Assembly: GCA_963724285.1 (NCBI GenBank)
Contig: CAVRUD010000009.1
Span: forward strand, 248,001 to 312,000
Length of the DNA: 64,000 bases
Source of the DNA: CAVRUD01 sp963724285
GTDB lineage: Bacteria; Chloroflexota; Chloroflexia; Thermomicrobiales; UBA6265
Direction: 5' to 3'
The notes below the pieces were generated by a model. The model had not been told where the DNA came from. It was given only the letters and a program-made list of their open reading frames with translations, and did no database searches. A program made the translations under genes and the position numbers. This document shows positions 55,508-63,947 of the stretch, piece after piece. The stretch's first letter is position 1. The number at the start of each line of letters is the position of its first letter.

Positions 55508-55536
55508 AAAGCCCCCGCCGGCGCGCCGGCGGGGGC
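55508..55536 (-). terminator. Attenuator between binding-protein and permease genes
   Basis: A perfect 26-base palindrome (GCCCCCGCCGGCG at 55511-55523 with its complement to 55536), followed on the minus strand by three T. It lies 8 bp after the stop of the binding-protein gene. Such hairpins usually raise expression of the binding protein over the permeases by partial termination or mRNA stabilisation. Confidence 0.65.
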
Positions 55537-55543
55537 GTCCGCG

Positions 55544-56863
55544 TTACTCCGCGAAGATGGCCTCGGCCTGGGCCTGCATGTCCTCGAGGATGGAGTCGAT
55601 GCTCGAGGGGTCGGCGAGGAAGTCCGCGAGCGCCTGACCCGCGACGTTCGCGGCGAACTCCGGACTGGTGTCGCGGTCGAGGAACTGCGTCACGTTGGCC
55701 GCCGTGGAGACGGCCTCGAACGCCTTCTGCTGCAGCGGGGTGTAGAGCGACGGGTCGACGTCCGGCGACACCGCCACGGCGTTCTTGGTGACCTCCAGGT
55801 TCGCCTGCTGCGCCACCCCGGTGCCGAAGTGGTAGAGCAACTCCTTGGCGGCCTCGGGGTTTCCCGGTTCCCTGGCCATCAGGAAGCCGTCGAGCGGGGC
55901 CTCGATCGTGCCGGTGCCGTGCTCCGGGTTGAGCTCCGGGAAGGGGAAGAAGCCGATGTCGGAGGTGTCGCCGCCCGGGAAGACTTCGTTGATGAAGTTG
56001 CCCATGACCATCATCCCGGCTTCTTTGTTGACGATGAGTTCGGCGGCCGCTTCCCACTTCCGCCCGTTGGGGTCCTCCTGGTGGAACGGCAGGAGTGTCT
56101 CCCAGGTCGTGAAGACGTTCTTGACGCGCTCGTCGGTCCAGCTCTCCTTGCCGGCCATCAGGTCGACGTGGAACTGGTAGCCGTTGAGGCGGAAGTTGAG
56201 CTGGTCGAAGGTGCCCATCGCCGGCCAGCGGCCGTCGTTGCCGAGGGCGAACGGGACGAGGCCCGCGTCCTGCATGTCCGACGCCAGGCTCATCAGCCCG
56301 TCCATGGTCGTCGGCACTTCGAACCCGTTCTCCTCGAAGAGGCTCAGGCGGTGGTGGATCCCCCAACAATAGTACGTAAACGGCACGAGGTACTGCTTGC
56401 CGTCGTCCCCGGTCGAGGCGACCTTAAAGCCCTCGGACAGTTGGTCGTTCAGGCCCGCCTCCCAGACGTCGGTGATGTCGCCGACCAGTCCCTGGGCGGC
56501 GAAGAAACGCATCCGGTAGCCCGAGAACCAGGTCAAGACGTCGTCCGGATTTTGCAGGTAGGTCGTGATGTTCTCCTGGAACGTGTTGTGGTCGGTCGTG
56601 TTGATACTCACGGAGATGTTCTTGTTCGGGAGCGCCGCGACGGCGGCGGCCAGACCATTCTTGGGCACCTCGTTCGACGCGTTCGAGCCGAGGCTGACCT
56701 CGCCGGTGGCCGTCCCCGGCTCGACCTGAGCGCTCGACAAACCGGCCCGAAGTCCGAGGCCAAGCGCCGCGGCCCCGGCGGCTCCCTTCAGGACACCGCG
56801 ACGGCCAAGCGTGTACCCAAATGCAGACGGGCTGGGCGAACGATCGTAACGTCGATTGGTCAT
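55544..56863 (-). CDS. Tat-exported extracellular sugar-binding protein
   Basis: A 439-residue solute-binding protein (SBP_bac_1 type). ATG 56863 follows GAGGGAGC; a TTG/ATG further upstream lacks support. The N-terminus carries a twin-arginine motif (TLGRRGVLKGAAGAAALGL). Binding-protein features include FFAAQGLVGDITDVWEAG, YYCWGIHHRLSLFEENG and a proline-rich hinge. It heads the transporter operon 53602-56863. Specificity cannot be read from sequence; the nearby glycosidase suggests a plant-type oligosaccharide. Confidence 0.9.
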   Translation of the reverse strand: MTNRRYDRSPSPSAFGYTLGRRGVLKGAAGAAALGLGLRAGLSSAQVEPGTATGEVSLGSNASNEVPKNGLAAAVAALPNKNISVSINTTDHNTFQENITTYLQNPDDVLTWFSGYRMRFFAAQGLVGDITDVWEAGLNDQLSEGFKVASTGDDGKQYLVPFTYYCWGIHHRLSLFEENGFEVPTTMDGLMSLASDMQDAGLVPFALGNDGRWPAMGTFDQLNFRLNGYQFHVDLMAGKESWTDERVKNVFTTWETLLPFHQEDPNGRKWEAAAELIVNKEAGMMVMGNFINEVFPGGDTSDIGFFPFPELNPEHGTGTIEAPLDGFLMAREPGNPEAAKELLYHFGTGVAQQANLEVTKNAVAVSPDVDPSLYTPLQQKAFEAVSTAANVTQFLDRDTSPEFAANVAGQALADFLADPSSIDSILEDMQAQAEAIFAE

Positions 56864-57085
56864 AGGTGCTCCCTCGCAGATTCTGCCCCAACGTTGGGAC
56901 ACGCCACGCAACTCGCCAATGAAGAGTCGTGAACGCTAGCGATTATGTTTTCGGGCCATGACAGTGTCAAGTTGCGCCGGTTACGGTCAACCCGATGCCG
57001 AAGGCGTTAAGGCACGCCGGTTGCGTCTCTTCTATTCAAGGTGGCGATCCCCTGTACGACGTTCGCCACCCAGGAGGAATCCACA

Positions 57086-57310
57086 ATGTCTCAACGCACG
57101 GACACCGACGGCGACCGGGATTACGACCCGAAGGGCGAGTACGGCGGCGACACAGGCAAGACTGATCAGCTTGGGAAAGGGGTTCAAGCCGAAAAAGGTG
57201 ACCAGCGACGCGGAGGCAAGTACCACGACGGGCCGACACGCAGCGATGTCCCCGGCAATCGACACGACAAGCGCAAGCGATCGGGCTCCGACAGCAACGC
57301 CTCCCGATAG
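57086..57310 (+). CDS. Small, strongly hydrophilic protein (stress-protein-like)
   Basis: A 74-residue product from ATG 57086 with a CAGGAGG site. It is almost all Gly, Asp, Lys, Arg, Ser (SQRTDTDGDRDYDPKGEYGG ... KRKRSGSDSNASR), with no hydrophobic core, so it is likely disordered. It resembles small general-stress (hydrophilin) proteins in composition only. A bidirectional terminator follows at 57349. Confidence 0.6.
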   Translation: MSQRTDTDGDRDYDPKGEYGGDTGKTDQLGKGVQAEKGDQRRGGKYHDGPTRSDVPGNRHDKRKRSGSDSNASR

Positions 57311-57348
57311 ACGAACCGTTCGATATCTACCGTTCTTCGATTGACACC

Positions 57349-57384
57349 AAAACGCCCGGCACCTGATGAGGTGCCGGGCGTTTT
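57349..57384. terminator. Bidirectional intrinsic terminator
   Basis: Perfect 16-bp arms (AAAACGCCCGGCACCT at 57349-57364 and its complement at 57369-57384) with a GATG loop. The AAAA at one end and TTTT at the other give U-tracts in both directions. Confidence 0.92.
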
Positions 57385-57509
57385 GCATCGGCTCTCGGTA
57401 AGATGGCGCAACGTTCGGGGGCTGCTCCTGCCGTCGTCGCAACGATCGGATTTCTTCAGATCGGTGACATCGGTGCCGCCACGTCCAGTTACCGGTGAAA
57501 GGACACCCA

Positions 57510-58782
57510 ATGCTCTCCGTCAGCCCCAATCGCCGCTTCCTCTCGCATGCCGACGGACCCCCGTTCTTCTACCTTGGGGATACCGCCTGGTATCTGTTCC
57601 ACCGGCTGAACCGCGACGATGCGGGCACGTACCTCGAAGATCGGGCCGCCAAGGGATTCACGGTGATCCAGGCGGTCGTGATCTCCGAGTCTGAGGGCCT
57701 CAGCGATCCCAACGCCTACGGCGATCTCCCGCTTCACGACCAAGATCCCACCCGGCCGAACGACGCCTACTTCCGCCACGTCGATTGGATCGTCGACCGC
57801 GCCGCCCAACTGGGGATGTACGTCGGTATGGTCCCGACCTGGGGCGACAAAGTCGGACCAATCAACTGGGGCACCGGCCCGGAGGTCTTCACGGTCGACA
57901 ATGCCGCCGTCTACGGCCAGTTCCTGGGTGAACGCTACAAAGACGCGCCGATCATCTGGATCCTCGGCGGCGACCGCAATCCGACGACATCGGAACACAT
58001 CGCGATCTGGCGGGCGATGGCCGGAGGGCTGGCCGCCGGCGACGGCGGTGTCCATCTTCGGACTTTTCACCCCCAGGGCCCGTCGTCGTCCGCCATCTTC
58101 GTCCATGACGAGGACTGGCTCGACTTCAACATGATCCAGTCCGGCCACCACGAATTGAATGGCCCCAACTACCGCATGATCGAAACCGACTACGGGCGCA
58201 CGCCGGTCAAACCGATCTTGGACGCGGAACCGTGCTACGAGGACCATCCCGTCAACTGGAAACCGGAGCTCGGCCACTTCTCGGATTGGGATGCCCGTAA
58301 GGCCGGCCTACTGGTCGCTCTTCGCCGGATCGTGCGGACATACCTACGGCGCCAACAGCATCTTCCAATTCTGGACTGGCGGCGATCCGGGCAAGTTCGG
58401 CGCCCGGCGTATTTGGCAGGAAGCGCTCGACCTCCCCGGCAGCAGCCAGATGCGCCACGTCCGCGCTCTGATCGAATCGCGTCCGGTCTTCGAGCGGATC
58501 CCGGACCAATCACTCATCATTTCAGATCCGGGAACAGGCGCCGATCACGTCCGCGCCACCCGCGCCACCGATTTCTCGTACGTCTTCGTCTATCTCCCCT
58601 CCGGCGGGGCCGTCACCCTCGACCTCTCCTCCTTTGCTGCCCCCCTCCTCGCCGCCTGGGTCGATCCCCGCACCGGGACCTCCTACCCCTTACCCGATTC
58701 GGCCACCGGCCCAGCGGCCAACGTCACCGCGCCGACGAGCGGCCCCACCCAGGATTGGATCCTTACCCTCGACACCCAATAG
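57510..58782 (+). pseudogene. DUF4038/apiosidase-like glycoside hydrolase, one frameshift
   Basis: A TIM-barrel glycosidase of the DUF4038 type. ATG 57510 has an AAAGGA site (GTG 57495 is an alternative). The N-terminus PNRRFLSHADGPPFFYLGDT AW is the family signature, followed by YLEDRAAKGFTVIQAVVI, the Asp/Glu-rich loop IIWILGGDRNPT and DAEPCYED. A shift near 58303, one G in GCCGGCC, joins it to AAYWSLFAGSCGHTYGANS and a C-terminal beta domain ending at 58782. Repaired length is about 424 residues. Family members release apiose or arabinose-type residues from plant glycans; the substrate here is inferred only. Confidence 0.85.
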
Positions 58783-58796
58783 GGCGTGTCCTCTGT

Positions 58797-60261
58797 CATC
58801 CGTTCCGACTAATTCCGGGTAAGCTCCGGGGGCGCGGCGCTCGGGCCGCGCCCCGCCCGCCGCCGGAGGTCCCCGCCGATGGTCGCCGCCCCCGTCCTGC
58901 CCGTCCCCGCCGAGGCGGCGCCGCCGCCCGACGCGGTCCTGGTCGATCGCGTCGAGGCGCTGCTCGCCGACCTGGTCGCCGCCCTGGTCCCGGATCCGGC
59001 CGCGCCGGGCCGCCACCGCGGCCGGCCGCCGCTCCTGCCGGGGATGCTGCTGTGGACCGGCCTGCTCGTCTGCGTGCTGCGCGGCCTCTCCAGCCAACTG
59101 GAGGTCTGGCGGCTGCTGAGCGCCGCCGGCCTGTGGCACTTCCCGACGGTCCCCGTCTCCGACGACGCGGTCTACCGGCGGCTGGAGCGCGAGGGCGAGG
59201 GGGCGATGGCCGGGCTCTTCGCCGACCTGACCGCGCTGCTGCTGGCCCGCCCCGCCGACCCGGCCGCCCCCACGCTGGCCCCCTTCGCCGCCGAGGTCGT
59301 CGCCATCGACGAGACCACCCTCGACCGGGTGGCGCGCACGCTGCCGGCCCTGCGCGGGCTGCCCCCCGGCGACGACCGGCTGCTGCCGGGCAAGCTGGCC
59401 GGCGTCTTCGACGTCCGCCGCCAGCTCTGGCGGGAGATCCGGCCCCGGCCCGAGGCCCGCCAGAACGAGAAGGTGGCCGCCCGCGCCCTGGCGGCCGCCG
59501 TGCCCGCCGGCAGCCTGCTGCTGTGCGACCTGGGCTACTTCGCCTTCGCCTGGTTCGACGACCTGACCGACGCCGGGCAGTGGTGGGTCAGCCGCCTGCG
59601 CGCCAAGACCAGCTACGAGACGATCCACGCCTTCTACCGCGACGGGGAGACGCTGGACGCCCTGGTCTGGCTCGGCAAGCACCGCGCCGACCGGGCCGGG
59701 CACGCGGTGCGCCTCGTCCAGTTCCGCCGCGGCCAGGCGGTGCACCGCTACGTCACCAACGTCCTGGATCCCCGCCTGCTCCCCCTGCCGGAGGTCGCGC
59801 GGCTCTACGCCCGCCGCTGGGATATCGAGATGGCCGTCAACCTGGTCAAGACCCACCTCGGCCTCCACCTCCTCTGGTCGGCCAAGCCCGCCGTCGTCGG
59901 CGCCCAGGTGTGGGCGGTGCTCGCCGTCGCCCAGGTGCTGCAGGCGCTGCGGGGCGAGGCGGCGGCGCGGGCGGGGGCCGATGCCTTCGAGGTCTCGCTG
60001 CCGCTGCTGGTCCGCTACCTGCCCCAGTACGCCCGCCGCGGCCTCGACCCGGTCGCCGCCTTCGTCGCCGACGGCCACCGCTTGGGCTTCATCCGCCCCT
60101 CCCGCCGCACCCGGATCGCCGCGCCCGACATCCCCGCCGCCTGCCTGCGCCCGCCCCCGGACGGGCTGGTCCTCCGCCGCACGCCCCGGTACGCCCAGAA
60201 AGACTGCGGCCCCCGCCCCCAACCACCCGGCGGCCTTACCATGAATTAGTCGGAACAGATG
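58797..60261 (+). mobile_element. IS4-family insertion sequence
   Basis: Terminal inverted repeats of 27 bp: left end 58797-58823 (CATCCGTTCCGACTAATTCC...) and the inverted right end 60235-60261 agree at about 24 positions. The 9 bases outside, GTCCTCTGT on the left and GACCTCCGT on the right, match at 7 of 9 and may be a decayed target duplication. The element is 1465 bp and inserted 14 bp after the glycosidase stop, before the AraC regulator. Confidence 0.85.
58879..60249 (+). CDS. IS4-family transposase
   Basis: A 456-residue DDE transposase, intact. The first catalytic Asp is in VVAIDETTLDR, the second in LLCDLGYFAFAWF, and the Glu in the IS4 YREK signature YARRWDIEMAVNLVK (Y-x2-R-x3-E-x6-K). 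ATG 58879 has a GGAGG site nearby. GC of this gene is higher than the glycosidase and the dioxygenase beside it, in line with separate origin. The gene fills the element between the inverted repeats. Confidence 0.95.
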   Translation: MVAAPVLPVPAEAAPPPDAVLVDRVEALLADLVAALVPDPAAPGRHRGRPPLLPGMLLWTGLLVCVLRGLSSQLEVWRLLSAAGLWHFPTVPVSDDAVYRRLEREGEGAMAGLFADLTALLLARPADPAAPTLAPFAAEVVAIDETTLDRVARTLPALRGLPPGDDRLLPGKLAGVFDVRRQLWREIRPRPEARQNEKVAARALAAAVPAGSLLLCDLGYFAFAWFDDLTDAGQWWVSRLRAKTSYETIHAFYRDGETLDALVWLGKHRADRAGHAVRLVQFRRGQAVHRYVTNVLDPRLLPLPEVARLYARRWDIEMAVNLVKTHLGLHLLWSAKPAVVGAQVWAVLAVAQVLQALRGEAAARAGADAFEVSLPLLVRYLPQYARRGLDPVAAFVADGHRLGFIRPSRRTRIAAPDIPAACLRPPPDGLVLRRTPRYAQKDCGPRPQPPGGLTMN

Positions 60262-60293
60262 GACCTCCGTGCGCCCCGACAACCGCGCGACAT

Positions 60294-61136
60294 TTACGCC
60301 TCACGCGTCATCGGCAGGCTCGCCCGGAATCGCCGTGGGGAGACCCCCGTCACCTGTTTGAATCGCCGGGAGAAGTAATACTCGTCACAGAACCCCAACA
60401 TCTCCGCGATCTCCCGGTCCGTCAGGCTGCCTCCCTGCATTAACTCGCAGGCGCGATCCACGATCCGGCTTCCCCGATACCGCGCCGGCGGCATGCCCAC
60501 CGCCCGTGCAAATCGCTTGCGAAACCCGTCGTAGCTCATCCCAAGCTCACCGGCCAACTCCTCCAAATCGAGCTCCCGCTCCAGGTCACAGTCCAATCGG
60601 GCGCACGCCCGGTCCGCCCAGTCCGCCTCCTTCCCGCCAACGCCGTAGCGGCCCGCCAGAAGCGCCTCGCTGAGCACCGCCTGCAGCCGGCAGACCTCCA
60701 GGAGCGGGAGAGCGTGCCCTGGCCGCCGCGGGGCCCCCAGCACCCCCTCGAATCGCCGCGCCCAGTGCTCGATCGGCTCCAGGTGGTGCAGGGGCTGGGC
60801 TGGGTTCAGCAGCCCGCTCGCGCGCCACAGATCGAAGACCGGCCCATCGAAGCACAAGTAGAACTCCGTCCACCGCTCCCGCCGACCCGGACCGTAGGTG
60901 TGCGCCACATCTGGGAAGATCAACAGAAGGTCCCCGGCCCGCACGCGGAGATCGAGTCCAAACTCGTCCCGGAACCGCCCGCTTCCGTCCAACAGGTAGA
61001 CCATGGCGTAGGATCCCAGCACCCGCAGCGGCGCGGCCGGAATCCCCTTCCCATCGGGGATGAATCCCGCCAACGATACCCGCCCCAACGGCGACCGGGC
61101 CGCGTTCCGGACCCGCAGCGGCGCCTGTCGTTCCAT
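60294..61136 (-). CDS. AraC-family transcriptional regulator
   Basis: A 280-residue regulator. The N-terminal cupin-like sensor domain (AGDLLLIFPDVAHTYGPGRRE) is followed by two helix-turn-helix units in the last 90 residues: LEELAGELGMSYDGFRKRF and IAEMLGFCDEYYFSRRFKQV, then the FR[AR] ending of this family. It lies between the glycosidase/IS and the PhyH dioxygenase, divergent from the latter by 139 bp, so it probably senses a sugar and controls the neighbouring uptake and catabolic genes. Confidence 0.93.
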   Translation of the reverse strand: MERQAPLRVRNAARSPLGRVSLAGFIPDGKGIPAAPLRVLGSYAMVYLLDGSGRFRDEFGLDLRVRAGDLLLIFPDVAHTYGPGRRERWTEFYLCFDGPVFDLWRASGLLNPAQPLHHLEPIEHWARRFEGVLGAPRRPGHALPLLEVCRLQAVLSEALLAGRYGVGGKEADWADRACARLDCDLERELDLEELAGELGMSYDGFRKRFARAVGMPPARYRGSRIVDRACELMQGGSLTDREIAEMLGFCDEYYFSRRFKQVTGVSPRRFRASLPMTREA

Positions 61137-61275
61137 TCTGCTCTCCTAACCTAGGTCCCAAAAAACACAAGGACCTCGCCCAGAAATCCTATCCCGTTGC
61201 CGCGCCCGTCGCACTACCCTGTCCCCAAGGGCCAATTCCAATCCGCGGTGAACGCCGGATCTCCAGGGGGACCTC

Positions 61276-62226
61276 ATGACCCAAACCGCATCCGCGACCG
61301 ACCTTCTCCCGTCCCAGTTTCCAAGCTACCCGCCACTGACCTCCTGCGGCGTCTCCCTCGACACGGCCGATGGCCGCCTCCGTCCCCTGCGTTCCTCGAG
61401 CGATGCCGCCGACGACCCGGACGAGCTGCGCCGGCGCATGGAGTCCGACGGCTATCTCTACCTCCCCAGCTACCTCGACCGCGACCAGGTTCTCGCCGCC
61501 CGGGCCGAGGTTGCCGCCCGTCTTGCCGACGCCGGCCACCTCGCCCCTGGAACCGCTCCCGCCGAAGCCATCGCCAACCTCGCCACGAACGTCAAGTTCG
61601 CGCCAGAGCTGGCCAAGCAGAATCAGCCCCTGGAAACCCTTCTCTACGAAGGCCGCATGATCGCGTTCTTCGAACGGTTCCTCGGCGGCCCCGTTCGCCA
61701 CTTCGACTACACCTGGCTCAGAGCCGTCTCGCCCGGCCGCGGCACCGCCCCCCACGGCGACGCCGTCTTCATGAACCGCGGCACCCCCCGCCTCTACACC
61801 GCGTGGGTTCCCCTCGGCGATGTCGATTACACGCTCGGCGGCCTCATGGTCCTCGGCAAATCCCATCGCCTCGAGGAGCTGAAGCAGGCCTACCTCTCGA
61901 AGGATGTCGACGCCTTCTGCGAGAACGAGGCCGACGCCGCGCTCTTCCGCACCGGCGAGAAGTGGTGGAACGGCGCCCTCTCCGAGGACCCCGCCGCCCT
62001 CCAACGCCAGCTCGGCCTCCCCTGGTTGACGACCGAGTTCCGTGCCGGCGACCTCCTCACTTTCTCGATCCAGACGATCCACTGCTCCCTCGACAACCAC
62101 TCCGATCGGATCCGCCTCTCCTCCGACTCCCGTTACCAGCTCGCCTCCGATCCGATCGACGAACGCTGGATCGGCGACGACCCCATCGGCCACGGCCCCG
62201 ACGCCAAGCGCGGCATGATCTGCTAA
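61276..62226 (+). CDS. Phytanoyl-CoA dioxygenase (PhyH) family protein
   Basis: A 316-residue Fe(II)/2-oxoglutarate-dependent oxygenase. The 2-His-1-carboxylate facial triad is visible: His and Asp in TAPHGDAVFMN, the distal His in SIQTIHCSLDNHSDRIRLS, which also has the Arg that binds 2-oxoglutarate. The N-terminal helix region is RRRMESDGYLYLPSYLDRD. GGACCTC before ATG 61276 is a weak site. Its place beside an AraC gene and a sugar-binding protein suggests a role in metabolite or sugar-lactone catabolism, but PhyH proteins act on many substrates. Confidence 0.88.
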   Translation: MTQTASATDLLPSQFPSYPPLTSCGVSLDTADGRLRPLRSSSDAADDPDELRRRMESDGYLYLPSYLDRDQVLAARAEVAARLADAGHLAPGTAPAEAIANLATNVKFAPELAKQNQPLETLLYEGRMIAFFERFLGGPVRHFDYTWLRAVSPGRGTAPHGDAVFMNRGTPRLYTAWVPLGDVDYTLGGLMVLGKSHRLEELKQAYLSKDVDAFCENEADAALFRTGEKWWNGALSEDPAALQRQLGLPWLTTEFRAGDLLTFSIQTIHCSLDNHSDRIRLSSDSRYQLASDPIDERWIGDDPIGHGPDAKRGMIC

Positions 62227-62297
62227 CCCCCTAACGCCACCACCGCCACCGAAAGGCCCACGCCCTTGCCCAACGCCCACGCCCCGCCATGACCCCG

Positions 62298-62328
62298 GCA
62301 GGCCAGGAACGGATCGTTCCTGGCCTGC
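62298..62328 (+). terminator. Hairpin between PhyH and binding-protein genes
   Basis: Perfect 14-bp arms (GCAGGCCAGGAACG at 62298-62311 and its complement at 62315-62328) with a three-base loop, 72 bp after the PhyH stop. No U-run follows, so it is a weak terminator or an mRNA processing signal. Confidence 0.4.
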
Positions 62329-62420
62329 CCCCATGCCCTCGGTTCGTCCTGGTCTCCCGATTTCCCCCTAATTCCACGCCGTGCCCGGGCCAACGGGCGA
62401 GCAACCCAAGCGCTACGCCG

Positions 62421-62440
62421 TCGGGCCACCGGTGGCCCGA
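62421..62440. promoter_or_regulatory. Perfect 20-bp palindrome before the binding-protein gene
   Basis: TCGGGCCACCGGTGGCCCGA reads identically on both strands and lies 24 bp before ATG 62465. The position and symmetry suggest a dimeric repressor operator, which could be bound by a LacI-type factor; it could also be an mRNA hairpin near the ribosome-binding site. Confidence 0.5.
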
Positions 62441-62464
62441 TGAACCGCATCGAGGAGGACGCAC

Positions 62465-63823
62465 ATGGACCACTGGATCTCCCGGCGTCGCATGATCCAG
62501 ACAGGCTCCGCCGCCACCATCGCCGGTACCCTCTTCCACGGCAAGCCTCGCACCGGCTGGACCAAGAACGTCTTCGTCCAGGGCGAGCCGATCACCTTGA
62601 AGTACTGGCACGGCTGGACCGAGCAGTGGGCCGAGATGGTCCAGTATGTCTGCGATCAGTTCCACGCCAAGCAGGGCCGGATCACGATCGAGCCTGAGAT
62701 CGTCGCCTGGGCCGAGTTCGAGACCAAGCTCACGGCCGCCATCGCCGCCGGCGACCCGCCCGATATCGCCACGCTGTTCGGCTCGACCGCGATCCCGACC
62801 TTCGCCAACGAAGAAGCGATCGTCGCCCTGAACGACATCGAGGGCTACGACGATGCCGCCGTCCAGGCCTGGATGGACCCGAACGTCTACAAACTGGGTC
62901 AGTACGGCGACAAGGTCTACGGCCTCTCCTACTGGGCCGGCGCCAACGCGATCATGTGGAACAAGGCCACCTTTACAGAAGCCGGCCTCGACCCCGAGGT
63001 CGGCCCCGCTACGGTCGCGGATCTCGACGCCTTCGCCGACCAGTTGACTGTCCGGGACGCTGACGGCAACATCAGCCGTCTCGGCTTCTCCTCAAGCGAC
63101 CTCTGGCTGTGGGGCACCGTCTTCGGCGGTTCGTTCTACGACGACGCCAACGCCAAGGTCACCGCCAACGACCCCAACATCGTCGAAGCCCTCGCGTGGA
63201 TGCGCACCTACCCCGAGAAATACGACCCCCAGAAGGTCGCCGAATTCCAGGAGGGCCTCTCCTCCGAGCGCGCCCAAAACCTCGACCCGTTCATCTCCGG
63301 CCAATACGCCATCCAGGTCCAAGGACCATGGAAACTCGGCGACATCCGCAAGTTCGGGGATCCCAACTTCGCCTACGGCGTCGTCCCCATGCCGAAAAAG
63401 ACCGCGGAATCCCCCTCGGCAAACTGGACCTGGGGCGACATCCAGATCATCCCGGAAGGCGGCAAGGACGCCGCCGCCGCCGCCGAATTCGTCATGTTCA
63501 CGGCGGGCGTCGACGACCCCGAGGGCTACGCCGAGCGCTGCACGTGGGGCGGCCGGCCGATCAACATCCCGGTCTCCCGTAGCGTCCTCGATGTCCCCGC
63601 ATTCCAGCAGGTCGTCGCCGACTACCCCGGCTTCTCCACCTTCATCGATGCCCTACTTACCGCCGAGCGCGTCGGCTCTCCGCCCGTCATGCCCGCCGCC
63701 GCCTTCTACAACAACCGCATGACCGCCACGGTCGAAGAGGTCCTCCTCCTCCAATCCGAACCTCAGGAGGCCCTCGACAACCTCACCGACGAGGTCCAAC
63801 GCGAACTCGACCGGGCGACCTAA
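62465..63823 (+). CDS. Tat-exported extracellular sugar-binding protein
   Basis: A 452-residue solute-binding protein with a twin-arginine start (WISRRRMIQTGSAATIAGTL) and a GAGGAGG site before ATG 62465. Features of the SBP_bac_1 family include EPITLKYWHGWTEQWAEMVQ, LTAAIAAGDPPDIATLFGST and VYGLSYWAGANAIMWNKATF, the substrate-cleft aromatic residues. It begins a second sugar-import operon whose next gene starts at 63948. It is not a close copy of the binding protein at 55544. Confidence 0.93.
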   Translation: MDHWISRRRMIQTGSAATIAGTLFHGKPRTGWTKNVFVQGEPITLKYWHGWTEQWAEMVQYVCDQFHAKQGRITIEPEIVAWAEFETKLTAAIAAGDPPDIATLFGSTAIPTFANEEAIVALNDIEGYDDAAVQAWMDPNVYKLGQYGDKVYGLSYWAGANAIMWNKATFTEAGLDPEVGPATVADLDAFADQLTVRDADGNISRLGFSSSDLWLWGTVFGGSFYDDANAKVTANDPNIVEALAWMRTYPEKYDPQKVAEFQEGLSSERAQNLDPFISGQYAIQVQGPWKLGDIRKFGDPNFAYGVVPMPKKTAESPSANWTWGDIQIIPEGGKDAAAAAEFVMFTAGVDDPEGYAERCTWGGRPINIPVSRSVLDVPAFQQVVADYPGFSTFIDALLTAERVGSPPVMPAAAFYNNRMTATVEEVLLLQSEPQEALDNLTDEVQRELDRAT

Positions 63824-63947
63824 CGCCTATCCGGGGCACGATGCCACCACGGCGCTCGGGGCGACGATCCCGTCGTCCCGTCGCCGTGCTCGTCACAACG
63901 GGCAACGACCCAGCCCGGTCGCGCTCGACGTCGCGGGGAGGAGACGC

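Noticed and set aside
54492..56369. Permease gene extended upstream over the binding-protein gene
   Set aside because: The upstream residues are Arg/Gly/Pro-rich shadow sequence; a good GTG start with ribosome-binding site is at 55481.
58690..60282. Antisense 530-residue frame across the IS4 transposase
   Set aside because: Mirror frame of a very GC-rich transposase gene; no motif or ribosome-binding site.
57495..60443. A 982-residue fusion of glycosidase, IS and AraC-region sequence
   Set aside because: Only the glycosidase part to about 58303 is real; the rest runs out of frame through the IS4 element.
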